A stretch of DNA of 64,000 nt from Prinsepia uniflora (taxonomy: Eukaryota > Streptophyta > Magnoliopsida > Rosales > Rosaceae). Of this stretch, positions 35,101-47,429 are shown in pieces (position 1 is the stretch's first letter; each line of letters opens with the position of its first letter). Made by a program: the position numbers and the translations under genes. Under the pieces are notes generated by a model. The model was not told the origin of the DNA. It worked only from the letters and a program-made list of their open reading frames with translations, and did not search any database. The stretch is from the NCBI GenBank assembly GCA_032719365.1, contig CM064867.1, positions 44,231,651-44,295,650 on the forward strand. The letters run 5' to 3'.

Positions 35101-35494
35101 ACGTGCTGCCTGTCTACGGATTCGTATCGTCCTTATCTAGTAACGGTCTTTGGCCCTCGGCCATCGGACCTCCCGGTCAAAAAGTCAACTTTTGACCTCC
35201 TATTCACCCAAATTACCAAAATGCCCCTAAACTTCCGAACGTCATAACTTCCTCCTCGAATGTCAGAATTGAACGTGCCACCTGTCTATGAACTCGTGAC
35301 GTCACGAACTACGTCACGGTCATCGGTCAAAGTCCATTTGACCGCCCGATTGAAAAGTCAACATTTTGCCACCACTAGGGGCAAAACGGTCATTTCGCAT
35401 CGTTCGTCCGATTTCGCCCAACTAATCACGGATTAGCCTCACTAATCGTGATTAGTCACTAATCTAATCATGGAATTTGGGACGGGTCGTTACA
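32199..35494 (-). mobile_element. A-type solo LTR nested in B INT1 (3296 bp), TSD AGCAA
   Basis: TGACAGG...TTACA ends with AGCAA at 32194-32198 and 35495-35499. The paralogous INT2 has the uninterrupted site at 48755-48759, which confirms the boundaries. It has a hairpin array at 32996-33210 (five units, second degenerate), a conserved hairpin at 34941-34974 and an extended ACGT-core cluster at 33930-34290. Confidence 0.93.
33930..34290. promoter_or_regulatory. ACGT-core cluster in the nested solo LTR
   Basis: At least four TGACGTCA-type sites and three CACGTG G-boxes are mixed with repeated CTGACATGTCAG-like palindromes. The region is longer than in element A's LTRs. Function as a bZIP-bound enhancer is inferred. 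Confidence 0.5.
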
Positions 35495-35503
35495 AGCAAC
35501 CCT

Positions 35504-35571
35504 GCTCTGATACCACTTGTCAGTACTAGAGTGTCTTGAGTATCCTATGAGCAAACCATACTCTGATACCA
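35504..35571 (-). other. Duplicated primer-binding sites of B INT1
   Basis: Minus-strand PBS copies lie at 35560-35571 (2 nt from the LTR, one change at the last base) and 35504-35515. The outer copy is preceded by CTGACAAG, which mimics an LTR end plus spacer. INT2 has the same arrangement at 48764-48775 and 48820-48831, with the same 56-bp offset. Confidence 0.8.
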
Positions 35572-35573
35572 CC

Positions 35574-38179
35574 TGCCAGGACCCGTCCTAATCCCCCTAG
35601 GATTAACGGGGGATGACCCTGATCCCGTCTGACACAGGGTGTCAGACAAGGGAAAACTCTGACTTTAGCCCGCTCGAGCCTTCAGAGTACGCCAGGATCC
35701 AGAGGAGGAATATGATGTCTTGGTCTCTGCTACAGCCCACCTCTGCGATCAACCTGAAGGGCAACCAAAACATTTAAAATCTGGGAGTGGACAAAAAAAC
35801 TCATTTAATAAAAACATTTTCATAAAGACATTTGTACCCTTCACTAAAAAGCATGCATGTATTCACAAACCATTTATCCAAAAGAACCATTTGTGGGAAC
35901 TAAGCCCAAAACCATAAAGAAACCAACCATACGGGCCACAACCCAAAACCTATACACATTACACATCATATAACATATATAAATAAATCACATAACCATC
36001 CTATCACGGTTTCTAAAGCGATGTGTGCGCTACCCGGTGTCTCAAAGCCCAAGTCTCCCAGGGTCCACCCAGGTCAATGTTCGTAGATCAATGACCCTCC
36101 CTCAGGTTATAATCCATGCCTTCCTGAGAGTAAGGTACCCAACACGGGTGACTTCACTCCAAATAAGGAAGGTATATGAATATATATATCGAAAACATTT
36201 TTAAAACCTTTCAAGGGATTCATGCTCGGTCCACATAAATCGTCATGAATCCGAAAATCCATTTAGGGTCGCCAACCCAAAATTACAAACGTAAAGTAAC
36301 TGGGCCTTATTCCCGAACTCATGCCTCAATTGGGCATCGTGCCTGATATCTCAGGGTTAGTCATGACTCCAATCGTAGTTTTGTGTGCAACCATCTGTCC
36401 AGGACCACCTTCAATCCTAGTATGTCGCCATGAACATATCAACCGACGCGACCACCACAAGATCATGGTGCACCCATCACCTATCGATATTCTAGACCGT
36501 CAGCACTCCGAAGTCGAGCCTCCCACAGCTGCCCGACAACGGATTGTGCATCGTGACCTCTCCGGAAAGAACACATCCCAGTCCAGACGCGAGCGTCGTA
36601 TCGTCCGTCGTCGTGCACATAGCACCCGCCACGACCACGACTCAGACCCATAGGTCATCAATAGGGTCATATGCCCGAGACAAAACCAAATGGATCTCAT
36701 GCTCGAGTTTATCCTTTTTAAATCCAAAAACATTTCATTTAAATCAACATAGAAGTACACACTCGTATATGCACCGTAAAAGGCTGAAACCTCGAAATAC
36801 GTGCCAATACGTAACCACACACAAATGCACTCATGGCATCACAAAAAAAGTATTAAAATACATAATAAACAATTATGTATGCATCAATTTTGAAAACAAA
36901 ATCCACTCACAGACCGTCTGAGCAGCTACCACGATACGCGTGTAATACAGCTCTCCCGGGCCAATCACCGTCACCGAGACTTCCAAACCTGTCCAAATCA
37001 CTTTAGAGGGTTACTAACTACTTAATTAATCCCACACTAAAGCCCCGTAAGTTTTTGGAATTTTTAACTATTTTTAAACTCGATCCTAAACCTTCGGACA
37101 CCCCGAAACCTATCGAAACAATGTCCAATTGACACAAAGCCAGTCCCAAAATGTTCGTTACATCGAATAGATGATTTCGTGTGTTGGAAGGATCCCCAGA
37201 AAGTGGGACACGCGCCCACGTGAGTCGGCAGAAGACCCTGCGCATGGGAGCCACGCGCTGGTGCACTGTGGATCTTCTTCTTCTGCCAGACCGGTCCGAA
37301 CCGGCCGGTCCGGTCCAAGTTCTGCATTTCTGGTTTTCCTGGACCGGCATGACCGGTCCAGCCCTATTCCTTAATTGTTTTTCATCCTTTTTCTTCCTAA
37401 TTAATCCCATTCTACCTATTTTGATCCTAGGAACCTAAACATATAAACTAAAACACCTAAAACATCCTAAAATCTATAGACCAATTTGTCCCTCACGGTT
37501 CAAAAATCCCAAAAACTCCCCAGGGCTTCCTCAGCTCTGAACCACCACCAAAACCTTCCTAATATCATCCTAGAAACCTAATAATCCTTACCCAACCATC
37601 CAAAAACTCCCCAGGGCTTCCTCCATGGACCGTCCTCGCCGTCCTCAGCTTCATCACCAACTTTCTGTCTCCTCGTTGGATTGAACCAGGTGTCGAAAGG
37701 ATTGGGTGATCGTTTGAGAGGGAAATGATGAGATCGGGTTTTGGTTTGGGTTTGGTATGCACGAACAAGCAAGGGTGAAGTTCATGAACGTGTTTGGGTT
37801 GTACAATGGATGGGTGACACTTGTCACTCATCCATTGGGCCTTCCTAAAATATATGGGCCCACATAATTCCAAAAAGGCATATGTTTCGTAATTCGTACA
37901 ATAGTTCCTCGGAACTTCCGTGAGCCATAACTTCTCCAACGAAGGTCTGAATTCGACGTTCCGCTTGTTTATTAATTTGTATCGACTCGATCTACGTAAC
38001 TGTCCTCGGCCCTCAGTTATTGGACATCCCGGTTAAAAAGTCAACATTTTACCCACAACCAGGGGTAAAACAGTCATTTTGCATCGTTCGTCCAATTTCT
38101 CCCAACCAATCACGGATTAACCTCACTAATCCTTGATTAGTCACTATTCTAATCCCGAAATTAGGGAAGGGTCATTACA
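35574..38179 (-). mobile_element. B compound LTR 2 (2606 bp)
   Basis: Middle LTR of the array: 3' LTR for the interior to its right and 5' LTR for the one to its left. Ends TGTAATGACCC (sense) and CCTGGCA. Conserved hairpin 37804-37837. Confidence 0.85.
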
Positions 38180-38328
38180 ACCTTCCCTCCTTAATTAATT
38201 TCGTCCTCAAAATTCCAACTGACCTTCCCTCCTTAATTAGTTTCGCCCCCGCGTTAATTCATTTCCTCTCCTCCTGGCTTAGCATAATCAACAAGGCAAT
38301 TCACCCTTACTGATAACCAGACCTCAGT
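38180..38328 (-). mobile_element. B compound internal region 2, left part
   Basis: PPT and first bases of INT2, aligning with 30069-30215. It continues at about 47430 after element C. Confidence 0.75.
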
Positions 38329-40753
38329 TGTAATGACCCATCCTAGAAACGGGGATTATATTAGTGGTTAACAACGGATTAGTGAATTTAATCGGTGATT
38401 AGTTGGATAATTTCGAACGGACGGTGCAAAATGACGATTTTGCCCCTAGAATTGGGCAAACGGTTGATTTTTGGTTCGAACGATCAACCGAACTTTGACC
38501 GATGACTGTGACATAGTTCAGGACGTCACGAGTTTATAGACAGGTGCACGTCCGATTCCGACATTCGAGGAAAAAGTTATGACGGTCAGAAGTTCGAGGG
38601 TAATTTGGTAATTTTTTTAAAAAGGGACAATTTGTTGACTTTTCATACGACATGGACTTTTACCGTAATTCGAGGGTTGTTAGGTAGGTCTCGATCCTCT
38701 GAGTACAACGACAGGAAGCATGTTGTCATCAGGCGTAGGACGGTTCGGATCTTGGTCTAAAAGTCTTAGGGGTAAAATGGAAATTACGTGACATCCGAGG
38801 GTAAAATGGTCTTTTACCTATTTTTGTGCTGACCCTTGGGAGGAGGACACCTGTCCTTAATAGAGTGGATATTTTTAGCTTAGACCAGAGGGATGGGGAC
38901 ACCTGTCCCTTTTCTAGTTGGTTCCAGCCTCTTCCCTCCCATTTAGATAGATTAAAAACAGGGGAGGTCATGTAGTCGTGCTGTGTGTCTTTGGTTTTAG
39001 TCGAAAGTGAAGGAAGGGGGGACTGAGAGAGTGTGTGTGTGTGTCTAAGTGAAACCAGAGGTGAAAGGTGTGTGAGAGTGAAGAAAACAGAGAGGACGGG
39101 GAGTTGGATGTAAAGGAAAAACTGAGACAGAGAAGTGTTTGTGAGAACCAGTTTCTTGGAATCCCTCGAACGTGCTTATGGCTCCTGATTCTTGAATGAG
39201 AAAGTGAAAAGGCGGTCTAAGGAGTCGTTTGAGCCAATTTTCGAGGCCTGAATTAAAAGGTAAGAACATTTCCCATGAAACCTTCATTTACGTTTCAAAA
39301 ATGGCAGATTCAGTTGTGATAAGTGTTGATCGAATTGGTCTTTTGGATGAGGTTTCTGGAATTACTAGCAAACAATTGTGACCAGAACCATGGCTTGAGA
39401 TGGCCAAATCCATGTAAACCGTAAGGAGGAACTTGACCGGTGCGAAAAAATGATTGATGGTATGATGGTTTAGCTTGGTTTTCTCATTTTGGCCTTATAG
39501 ATCTTTTGGGAATACTTAGAGAGAAGTATAGGACTAAAAAGGACTGAAAATGGGATGGAAAAAAGGATGGAAAGAACCGTGAATCGGCCACGTCGGTTCA
39601 GGCTGAACCGTGAACCGGTCGGACCAGGTTTACCCGAGGAAGAAGGTGACTGGGTAGAGGCGCGTGAGGGTATATGGCACTGTTCATGGGGAAGTTGTCA
39701 ACACGACTTTTTATCGTATCGGTGTAACAAACGTTTTAAGACTGGTTTCGAGTTGATCGGACATCGTCTCGATATGTTTCGGGAGGTCCGAAGGTTTTAG
39801 GGCTCAGTTAAAAATAGTTAAAAATTCAGGAAAATTACGGGGCTTTAGTATAAGCTTTATGAAATAGTTAGTGATCTTATCATGGGATTTGGACAGGTTT
39901 AGGATAGCCGGTGATAGTGGATTGTCCGGGAAAGCGTAATTGTGCGCCTATCGAGGCAACGGCGTTAATGGTGTGTGAGTGGACTTTGCTTTCAAACTTA
40001 TGATGCATGCATAGATTTTTTATATGTTTTCTATACGTGATTTCTATGGTTCTGATTATGATCTTGATGATTTACGGTTTTGCATGTATTTCGAGATATT
40101 TAAAGACTCGGATTATATTGAGGCCCAGATTGAGTTTAAAGACTCGCGAGTTTAAAGACTCGAATAGATCCAGCAGGTTCGATTGGTTGACATTGAATTC
40201 AAATGTGTCTTGGATTTTGATTAGAACATCATGGTTCTAATAATGATGGTTTTCAAATAATGGTTTTTCGATGTTTTGGGCTGCGACCCGGGTGATATGG
40301 ATTTTGATGGTTTTGGGCTGAGGCCCATGTTTAGAGAAAAAGGAAATAAGTTCGGTTTTCGTAATTGAATATGAAATGGTTTCCTAATATGAGTTGATTA
40401 TGCATGCATTGGTTTTTAAACGGAGGGTATAATTATCTTTTCCTTGTAAACTGTTTTAAAACTTATCCTTTATTTTCGTCCACTCACAGTCTTTTTATGT
40501 TTTCAATACCCTCTAGGTTGTTGCGGTGCGAGCTGTTGGTAGAGAGAGACAGAGACATCACACACGAAATCCAAAGTAGTTTCTGCGCGCTCTGGGAAGT
40601 CTGGTACTAGTGGACAGTTCATTTTGGAAATCCCTTATCTGGCTTACATGTAACATGGAGGTTGGACATCGGTTTAGCCTTCATGTCACGTGTAAGTTAG
40701 ACGGGAGCGCGAATTAGCCCTTAATCCCGGGGGATTGAGGGTGGGTCGTGTTA
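38329..40753 (+). mobile_element. 5' LTR of element C (2425 bp, internally deleted)
   Basis: Aligns with the 3' LTR but lacks about 590 bp corresponding to roughly 46192-46780. The deletion joins at a TTTA shared by GAGATATTTA and TTTAAAGACTCG. The last dinucleotide is decayed (TGTTA instead of TGTCA). GT microsatellite near 39030. Confidence 0.85.
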
Positions 40754-40756
40754 AAT

Positions 40757-40768
40757 TGGTATCAGAGC
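40757..40768 (+). other. Primer-binding site of element C
   Basis: TGGTATCAGAGC, complementary to initiator tRNA-Met, 3 nt after the 5' LTR. Confidence 0.92.
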
Positions 40769-43700
40769 CGGTTTTGTGCGCTCTACGCCAGGTTTGGTTC
40801 CCAGAGTCGTTGGTTCGTCGACTTGTGTGTTGTGATGCTACTGTGGATGTGATGTCTCGACGCGGAACAACCCGTTATCAACCTGGATTTGATAGTGACC
40901 GTACGTTCGTTAGTGGTTAGTTAGTAGGGATTGTTAGTGCCAGGGTGATAGTCACTCGATACGTTGTGCGAGGTATGACATATGTCAGCTTAGGGCTGGA
41001 AGAGTTAGCGTGTTTGGCGCTGGATATGCTCGATGGTTGGACCATAGGGTCGGTTGTATGCCAACATGGTTAACCTGGATTATAGCAAGGGAGCTACGAT
41101 TACGAGTCGGCTGGTCGGCCTATGGGGCCCATTAGTAACCTGTTGAGCTGGTGGTATACGTGGGCCGAAGAGGCCGATTGGCGGTGGCCTGTTGGATCAG
41201 ATGGCGATTGGATGACGATAGCATAGACTTGTGACCATTTGATTAGATTGTTCGAGCTTGGAATTATGCGGCTACGAGTAGCCGGATGCCTCGAGTGACG
41301 GAGTATTGGAAACTACTTTGAGGACTTGAGGGATTTTCCCCTAGTTATCGGTTGACGCTTACGCAGACTTTCTAAAAGGATGGTCTTAGTCGGGTGTGAC
41401 AACCCAATTGGTAAGGTTGTGGTGCACTAGTGGCTGTCGCGGGTTTGGATAACTCGTATGACGAGGATGATTTAAGGAACCCAGTGGGATGACTTGTCTG
41501 GAAATCGTGAATTGGGGTTTGTGGTTAGTTGGTGGTTGTGGCTTGGGCCGACTTACGGCCGGATTGGAGATGTTGCTGCTAGGTGCAGCCAAGGTAGTGA
41601 GTTGGTGGTTTTTGGTTGCGTATTGAGTTACCCAGAGCATTGGACTACGAGGGAGGTTATTTTCCTCGAAACAAGCGTAGATTGAGGGTTTTGGCTCTGT
41701 AGGAACGGAGGTTCGGGACAGGTGTGCTGTGAGAACGAGATAGAGGATGATCTGCCACGAGCTGGGAGGCCTGTAATGGTACGATGGGCAGATCGTGAGT
41801 TGAGGTTGTGGCCAGTTGTGAGGTGTCGGTGTCTGGTAGGAACCATTAACAGAGTAGGGATTTGTGATGACCCTTGGTAGGTTTTGTTTGGGACGAATAG
41901 TCAAGATGTTGTTAGTTGACCAGAGAAGCGCAGCGGAAGCGCGGTGGACCTATGCTTTGTATTGGATCGAGATAGGTTTGTATAGTCGGGTTTGACCATT
42001 CGTGATGTTGGTTTTAGTGGACTCCCCCTGATGTGTTGGCATATGTCGACAGATGCCGAGGTTGGCACTTGGTGATTGATGACTTTGAGGGTGGTAACTG
42101 GGGAGTCCGAGGTCAGTGATTGTTGATTAAGGATTCTGAGAGTTGGTGACCCATATTTTAGTGGTGCTCGGGATTGAACCTCGGAAAGGTTGGGATGCGA
42201 TCATCAGAAGGAGTGATGATTGACATCCTTTTGGATATCCATAAACGGGATAACCGACATGCGAGTTGGTCGGTGAGTTGGTTTGGCTACGGACATGTGG
42301 TTGTGATCCGTAGGAGTTCTAGATTTCCTACGTTTCGTAGAGAAGGTCACGTTTGGACAGTTAGTCCGAAGATGGTATACTTCCAACACGATTGGAATCC
42401 TAGAACCAGGAGATGTTGTGATTTCGATGATGAGACCACTGTTGATTCCGAGTGTTGGATGCCCCTGGAGTAGGTTTGGGTGACACAATGATGGCACTTC
42501 TAGAATTGTGACCCCCTTGATCTTAGACGTGTGTGGATGTGTTCAGGAGTAGAAGAGTATTTGGTGACGCCGGGTGTGGCCTGTGTGGCGAGTGTCAGGG
42601 GATGGTGTTAAGATGGATTAAGGTAGAATGATTTGTGATGACATGGTTGAGGACCATTGTGTGTTCCGTTGAAGGATGACGGAAGGAAGAAATGAAGGAG
42701 TGACTATAACTTATCAATATGAGGTTATTAAAGAGAACCCACAATCTAGATATGTGGTATTCTGGATTGATTTCATTCGATGTGATGGTCTGATAGTAAG
42801 AGTTTTAGGACGAGACGAGGGATTCACTTAAGAGTGAGTGGATCGGGATTGGAACGCTTAAGCGCAAGATTGAGTTGTTATGGACCAGGAGGATAGTAGA
42901 CAAGACAGAGGTTGGATATGTTGGACATCCAACTGAAGGGATTGCTATGTCTTGCAGGAGCAAAAGTGGTTGGATATCTTGACCATGTTGGAGTTGTGCA
43001 GGACACGTGTGGTCCATGTAGCATACGTGCGGATATTGGACTTAGATCTGGTACTGGGTCTGCCCGGTATTCGTAGTTGAGATGTGATTGGAGTGCATAT
43101 TGGTCGGGAGACCTAGGAGACCGAAAGACTTGTAGTGCAGCCTAGTGGTAGGATTGGACCGACGGACTGCAATAGTGAAGTGTGATTGATTTGTAAACAG
43201 ATGGTAGTCAGTAATTACGAGGATATTTTGTGTGCCCTGGAGATACACTATGAGGGTGACGAGTACACTATGGCATTTTTGGATGGACTTTGGGAGTAGT
43301 AGAGCTTAGCTGATGCCGATGTGGTTGATTAGTGGACTTACCGTCGGATGTCGTTGGAAATACCTGAGGATAAACTCTACAAGCTGTGTTTGAGGTATTC
43401 TAAAATATCTTTGTTTTATTCAATGTTCGTAGGGTTGTGGTTGCGTGTGTTTAGTGGTACACTGTGCTTTTGGTTGGTTGTGATTGGTGCATGTGTTTGA
43501 GATGTGTCCCAATGTTATTGAACGTGCATCGTGGAGTTTAGTAGAGATGTTGGTGATCGGCTTGATGCTGAGGTTTTTTGATGGGTGTCTTGGTGAATTT
43601 GTGATTGACCAGTTGGGATATGGACTGGATCCAAGTGATCCTAAGTGATTTGACTAGTTGGTAGGAGTCAGTACTGATGTGAGCTAGAGGCTCAGAGCCA

Positions 43701-44395
43701 TGAGTGGCTGGTGGGACCCTGATATTGAGATGTGTGGTCACGGTTTGACTAGGTACGTGATAGGGTCCCATTGCATACAAGTAGTGTAGGACGTGGATGA
43801 AGTTTCCACAAGTTGATAGTGTTGGTGGTTAGTGGAACCACTGGTGAGATGGATGGTTGAGTTAGTGGTGTGAGCTACTATATTGTGACTTCCGTGAGGT
43901 CGGCGCGGATCGCTGACGGAAGTAGTATGGATCGTTATATGGATATTGGTGAATAGGAGTACCGAGGTCGGTAGATGCCATTGTGTGAATGGGTGTACTT
44001 GAGATTTGTGTTTGTTGATGGCGGACTCGCATGATGTACTGGGACGTTGGTACGAGGTACGCTCAACTCGAGAAGGATTCAGAAGTGTTGGAACTAGTAG
44101 CAATGGTGTTGTGGCGTACCTTGAGTTAGTTGAGCCGTGAGTGTCAGATGGCATGATGTTAGAGGTACCTTGGGTACAAGTTGGACAAGTGTTGCCCCGA
44201 TAAGAATTCGCCAGAATGACTGAACCTTGGTAAATGGTTCGCTTGGCCGAGTTGGGGTGACAGCTTGGGAACTGTCAGGATACGTGGGCTTGGCATGTGA
44301 TGGACACCGGATAGGCGACCCGGTGTGAGATCAGTTGGATTCCCCCAGTTAGTTACGGAAGTATGAGATGCGGAATTTCAGTGACGAAATTCTTT
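40769..44395 (+). mobile_element. Non-coding internal region of element C
   Basis: About 3.6 kb with no sense-strand frame over 100 codons and no retrotransposon protein motif. A 172-codon antisense frame at 41386-41904 has no recognisable domain. Short perfect hairpins occur, for example CGGCTAC/GTAGCCG at 41269-41284, GGCCG/CGGCC at 41546-41560 and GCTGC/GCAGC at 41575-41589. Confidence 0.75.
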
Positions 44396-44407
44396 AAGGG
44401 GGGGAGA
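44396..44407 (+). other. Polypurine tract of element C
   Basis: AAGGGGGGGAGA immediately before the 3' LTR, preceded by the ACGAAATTCTTT context common in gypsy elements. Confidence 0.88.
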
Positions 44408-44408
44408 T

Positions 44409-47400
44409 TGTAACGACCCGTCTCGGAAACCGGGATTAGATTAGTGGTTAATGACAGATTAGTGAAGTTAATTGGTGATTAGTTGGATGCTTTCAGACGA
44501 ATAGTGCGAAATGACGATTTTGCCCCTGGAATTGGGAAAATGGTTGACTTTTGGTTCGAGCGGTCAACCAGACATTAACCGATGATTGTGACGAAGTTCG
44601 GGACATCACGAGTTCATAGACAGGTGGCATGTCCGATTCCGATATTCAAGAAAAAAGTTATGACGTTCGAAAGTTCGAGGGTAATTTGGTAATTTGGTTA
44701 AAAAGGGACAATTTGTTGACTCTTTATACAACATGGATTTTTCCCGTAATTTGAGGGTCGTTACGTAGGTCTTGATCCCCTGAGTACAACGACAGGCAGC
44801 ATACTGTCATCGGACGTCGGACGATTCTGATCTTGGTCTAAAAGTCATAGGGGTAAAACAATAATTACGTGACATCCGGGGGTAAAATAGTCTTTTACCT
44901 GTTTTTGTGCTGGTCCTTGGGATGAGGACACCTGTCCTTAAGGGAGTGGATATTTTTAGCTTAGACGAGAAGGATGGGGACACCTGTCCCTTTTCTGGTT
45001 GGTTTAGCCTCTTCCCTCCCATTTAGATCGATTAAAAACAGGGGAGGCCGTGTAGTCGTGCTGTGAATCTTTGGTTTTAGTCAACAGTGAAGGGAGGGGG
45101 GACTGAGAGTGTGTGTGTGTGTGTGTGTGTGTCTAAGTGAAACTAGAGGTGAAAGGTGTGTGAGAGTGAAGAAAACTGAGAGGACAAGGAGTAGGATGCA
45201 AAGGAAAAACAGAGACAGAGAAGTGTTTGTGAGAACCAGTTTCTTGGAATCCCTCGAACGTGCTTATGGATCCTGATTCTTGAATGAGAAAGTGAAAAGG
45301 CGGTCTAAGGAGTTGTTTGAGACTATTTTCGAGGCCTGAATTAAAAGGTAAGAACATTTCCTATGAAACCTTCATTTATGTTTCAAAAATGGCAGATTCA
45401 GTTCTGATATGTATTGATCGAATTGGTCTTTTGGATGAGGCTTCTGGAGTTACTAGCAAACAATTGAGACCAGAACCACGACTTGAGATGGCCAAAGCCA
45501 TGGAAACCCTAAGGAGGAACTTGACCGGTTCGAAAAACCGATTGAAGGTATAATGGTTTAGCTTGGTTTTCTCATTTTGAGCTTATGGATCTTTTGGGAA
45601 TTCTTAGAGAGAAGTATAGGACTAAAAAGGACTAAAAACGGGGTGGAAAAAGGATGGAAAGAACCATGAACCGGCCACACCGATTCGGGCTGAACCGTGA
45701 ACTAGTCGGACCTGGTTTACCCGAGGAAGAAGGTGACTGGGTGCAGGTGCGTGAGGGCGCGTGGCACTGTTCATGAAGAAGTTGTCAACACGACTTTTTA
45801 TCGTATCGGTGTAACGAACATTTTAAGACTGGTTTCGAGTCGATCGGACATCGTCTCGATATGATTCGGGAGGTCCGAAGGTTTTAGGGCTCGATTAAAA
45901 ATATTTAAAAATTTGGGAAAATTACTGGGCTTTGGTATAAGCTTTATGAAGTAGTTAGTGACCTTATTATGGGATTTGGACAGGTTCAGGGAAGCCGGTG
46001 ATAGTGGATTGGCCAGGAAAGCGTAATTGCGCGCGTATCGAGGCGGCGGCGTTAATGGTCTGTGAGTGGACTTTGCTTTCAAACTTATGATGCATGCATA
46101 AAGGTTTTATATGTTTTCTATGTGTGATTTCTATGGTTATGATTATGATCTTGATGATTTACGGTTTTGAACGTATTTCGAGATATTTACGAAAGTACAC
46201 GTTTTACGAGATACAATTTTCTGCTATGGTTTGATGATGGTTTTGATGATTTGATTTCGGGATTTGAATTATGATTTTATTTCAATAATTTCTAATGGAT
46301 TTCCGAAAAGTGATTTTGGGCTTGAAGCCCAGTTCAGAAAAGTGGTTTTGATGAACGTGATTTCGGATTTTGGAATCGGATTTCAGGATGACGATTCGGG
46401 ATTTGGTTTTGGAACATGAAAGTGAATTTCCGGGTTTGGGTTTAGAATGATTGTTCCGGATGCTAGCTTAATGGTTTCAGAATCGGATTTGGAAGTGGAT
46501 ATGATTCTGGACTTGGATTCGGGATGATGATTTCGGATTCGGCTTGGAATTTGAAATGGTGATTTCGAATTCGGATTTGGACATGGATTTGGAAATGGTT
46601 TTAAAATGGTTTTGGATTGGATTTGCTGGATTTGGTTATTGGCTTTAAAGACACGGATATGATTATGACGGGGGCGGGCCCAGATTGGGTTTAAAGACCC
46701 GGATTGAGTTTAAAGACTCGGCAGTTTAAAGACTCGGATATTGTGATTTCCCCCGTAAGCCTATTGAGTTTAAAGACTTGGGAGTTTAAAGACTCGGATT
46801 ATATTGAGGCCTGGATTGAGTTTAAAGACTCGGATAGATCCAGCAGGTTCGATTGGTTGACATGGACTTCAAATGTGTTTTGGATTTCGATGAGAACTTG
46901 ATGGTTCTAATAATGATGATTTTCAAATAATTGTTTTTCGATGTTTTGTGCTGTGACCCGGGTGATATGGATTTTGATGGTTTTGGGCTGAGGCCCGGGA
47001 TTTGAGAAAACAGAAATAAGTTCGGTTTTCGTAATTGAATATGAAATGGTTTCCTGATATGAGTTGATTATGAATGCATTGGTTTTTAAAGGGAGGTTAT
47101 AATTATCTTTTTCTTGTAAACTATTTTATAACTTATCCTTTATTTTCATCCACTCACAGTTTTTTTATGTTTTCGATACCCTCCAGGTTGTTGCGGTGCG
47201 GGCTGTTGGTAGAGAGAGACGGAGACATCACACACGAAATCCACAGTAGATTCTGCACGCTCTGGGAAGTCCGGTACTAGTGGACGGTTCATTTTGGAAA
47301 TCCCTTGTCTGGCTTACGTGTTACATGGAGGTTGGACATCGGTTTACCCTTCGTGTCACGCGTAAGTTAAACGGGAGCACGACTTAGCCCTTTAATCCCG

Positions 47401-47424
47401 GGGGATTGAGGGTGGGTTGTGTCA
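44409..47424 (+). mobile_element. 3' LTR of element C (3016 bp)
   Basis: TGTAACGACCCG...GTGTCA. GT microsatellite at 45108-45132, donor-like site at 46062, acceptor-like CCCTCCAG ending at 47186, and TTTAAAGACTCG motif array at 46645-46830. Confidence 0.9.
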
Positions 47425-47429
47425 TCGGT

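Larger units (their letters stand above)
38329..47424 (+). mobile_element. Non-autonomous LTR retrotransposon 'C' nested in B INT2
   Basis: 5' LTR 38329-40753, PBS 40757-40768, non-coding interior to 44408, PPT 44396-44407, 3' LTR 44409-47424. Flanks TCAGT and TCGGT match at four of five bases. Comparison with INT1 (30209-30220) shows the host sequence it interrupted. No gag or pol motif is present. Confidence 0.88.

Noticed and set aside
41386..41904. 172-codon minus-strand frame in element C
   Set aside because: Antisense to the element, low-complexity Pro/Thr/Asn composition, no domain, and not kept in related interiors.
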